Shown here: piece after piece, positions 5,520 to 5,907 of the stretch
Layout: each line of letters begins with the position of its first letter
How positions within the stretch are numbered: position 1 is the first letter of the stretch
Assembly: GCA_003132605.1 (NCBI GenBank)
Contig: PKYJ01000083.1
Location: 1-5,907, forward strand
Origin: Peptococcaceae bacterium
Lineage (GTDB): Bacteria; Bacillota; DSM-12270; Thermacetogeniales; Thermacetogeniaceae
DNA: 5,907 bases
Direction of reading: 5' to 3'
Made by a program: the position numbers and the translations under genes
Notes under the pieces: generated by a model
Told to the model about the DNA's origin: nothing
Database searches by the model: none
Seen by the model: the letters and a program-made list of their open reading frames with translations, nothing else

Positions 5520-5807
5520 ATGGAGAATAGAGAGGAATATCAAGGCAAGATGGAGGCCCAGCTCAGCGAGTGGGGCGCCGAGCTTGACAAATGGAAGGCC
5601 AGAGCGGACAAGGCAGCAGCAGATACCAGGCAGGGTTATTACGATCAGATTGAAGCCTTGCGCGCCAAGCAGGCATCGATGCAAGCGAAACTACAGGAAC
5701 TGAAAGCGTCGGGCGACGATGCCTGGGGGGATCTCAAGGAAGGGCTGGATCGTTCTTGGAATCAGGTAAGGGATTCCTTTAACAAGGCTGCAGCCAGGTT
5801 CAAGTAA
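5520..5807 (+). CDS. Small coiled-coil protein, sll1863-like stress protein family
   Basis: A 95-residue highly charged, cysteine-free, soluble protein predicted to be almost entirely helical. Residues about 5-62 form a Lys/Glu/Ala-rich coiled coil (KMEAQLSEWGAELDKWKARADKA and YYDQIEALRAKQASMQAKLQELK); a GDD break at 65-67 is followed by a second helix, AWGDLKEGLDRSWNQVRDSF, with tryptophans 69 and 80 and a C-terminal AAARFK. From memory this order, including the DAWxDLKxG and RFK endings, is that of short bacterial proteins annotated as sll1863-family stress response proteins; the biochemical role is unknown to me. There is no signal peptide or membrane span. The start is secure: AAGGAGG at 5506-5512 lies 7 bases before the ATG. 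The gene stands alone after a long intergenic gap, so it is probably monocistronic; no hairpin-plus-T terminator is seen in the 100 bases after the stop. Confidence 0.87.
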   Translation: MENREEYQGKMEAQLSEWGAELDKWKARADKAAADTRQGYYDQIEALRAKQASMQAKLQELKASGDDAWGDLKEGLDRSWNQVRDSFNKAAARFK

Positions 5808-5907
5808 ATATTTTAATTCTTATCAGATGGCGAGTATCTACGGTTCAGATAATTACAGTTCAGCGTTAACCAGAACAGAATCCGTTGGCAATTTTTCAAC
5901 TGGGTCT

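Noticed and set aside
5808..5907. Near-repeat of GTTCAG and small hairpins after the last gene
   Set aside because: The two GTTCAG copies are too short to mean anything, and none of the possible stems exceeds about 4 bp or is followed by a T-tract.

Overview
The window looks like a chromosomal segment of a moderately GC-rich bacterium, most likely a Gram-positive clostridium of the Peptococcaceae/Desulfotomaculum-Pelotomaculum type. This placement rests on recalled similarity of the glutamyl-tRNA synthetase (its GGPCGPYFQSQR insert and its AYYCYC / RYDGRCR segment), on strong Shine-Dalgarno sites, and on a tRNA-Gln with the U1-A72 pair typical of organisms that make Gln-tRNA by transamidation. 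It is an inference; a deltaproteobacterium is the main alternative.

Layout, all genes on the + strand. Bases 1-232 hold an extended -10 promoter, a long GC-rich leader able to form competing helices, and a perfect 14-bp palindrome just before gltX. gltX (233-1702) encodes glutamyl-tRNA synthetase. A 64-codon ORF of unknown function follows (1797-1991). A perfectly consensus sigma-70 promoter (TTGACA, 16-bp spacer, TATAAT) then drives a tRNA-Gln(CUG)/tRNA-Glu(CUC) pair, closed by a rho-independent terminator at 2318-2352. Next is a complete 839-residue P-type ATPase of the MgtA (P3B, magnesium-type) class at 2412-4931, whose start lies just behind a start-stop codon pair (ATG TAA). It ends at a strong terminator at 4991-5019. 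About 590 bases without a convincing gene follow, mostly AT-rich, with one GC-rich patch and one 8-bp inverted repeat. The last gene (5520-5807) encodes a 95-residue charged coiled-coil protein resembling the sll1863-type stress proteins, with an excellent ribosome binding site.

Functionally, the first half is a translation module. GluRS and two of its possible tRNA substrates sit together; if the enzyme is non-discriminating, it charges both tRNAs with Glu and GatCAB (not in this window) converts Glu-tRNA(Gln) to Gln-tRNA(Gln). The second half, ion transport and a putative stress protein, appears to be made of independent transcription units. I see no CRISPR array, insertion sequence, phage gene or defence system. 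The least explained parts are the gltX leader with its palindrome, the start-stop pair before the ATPase, and the 4932-5519 intergenic region.
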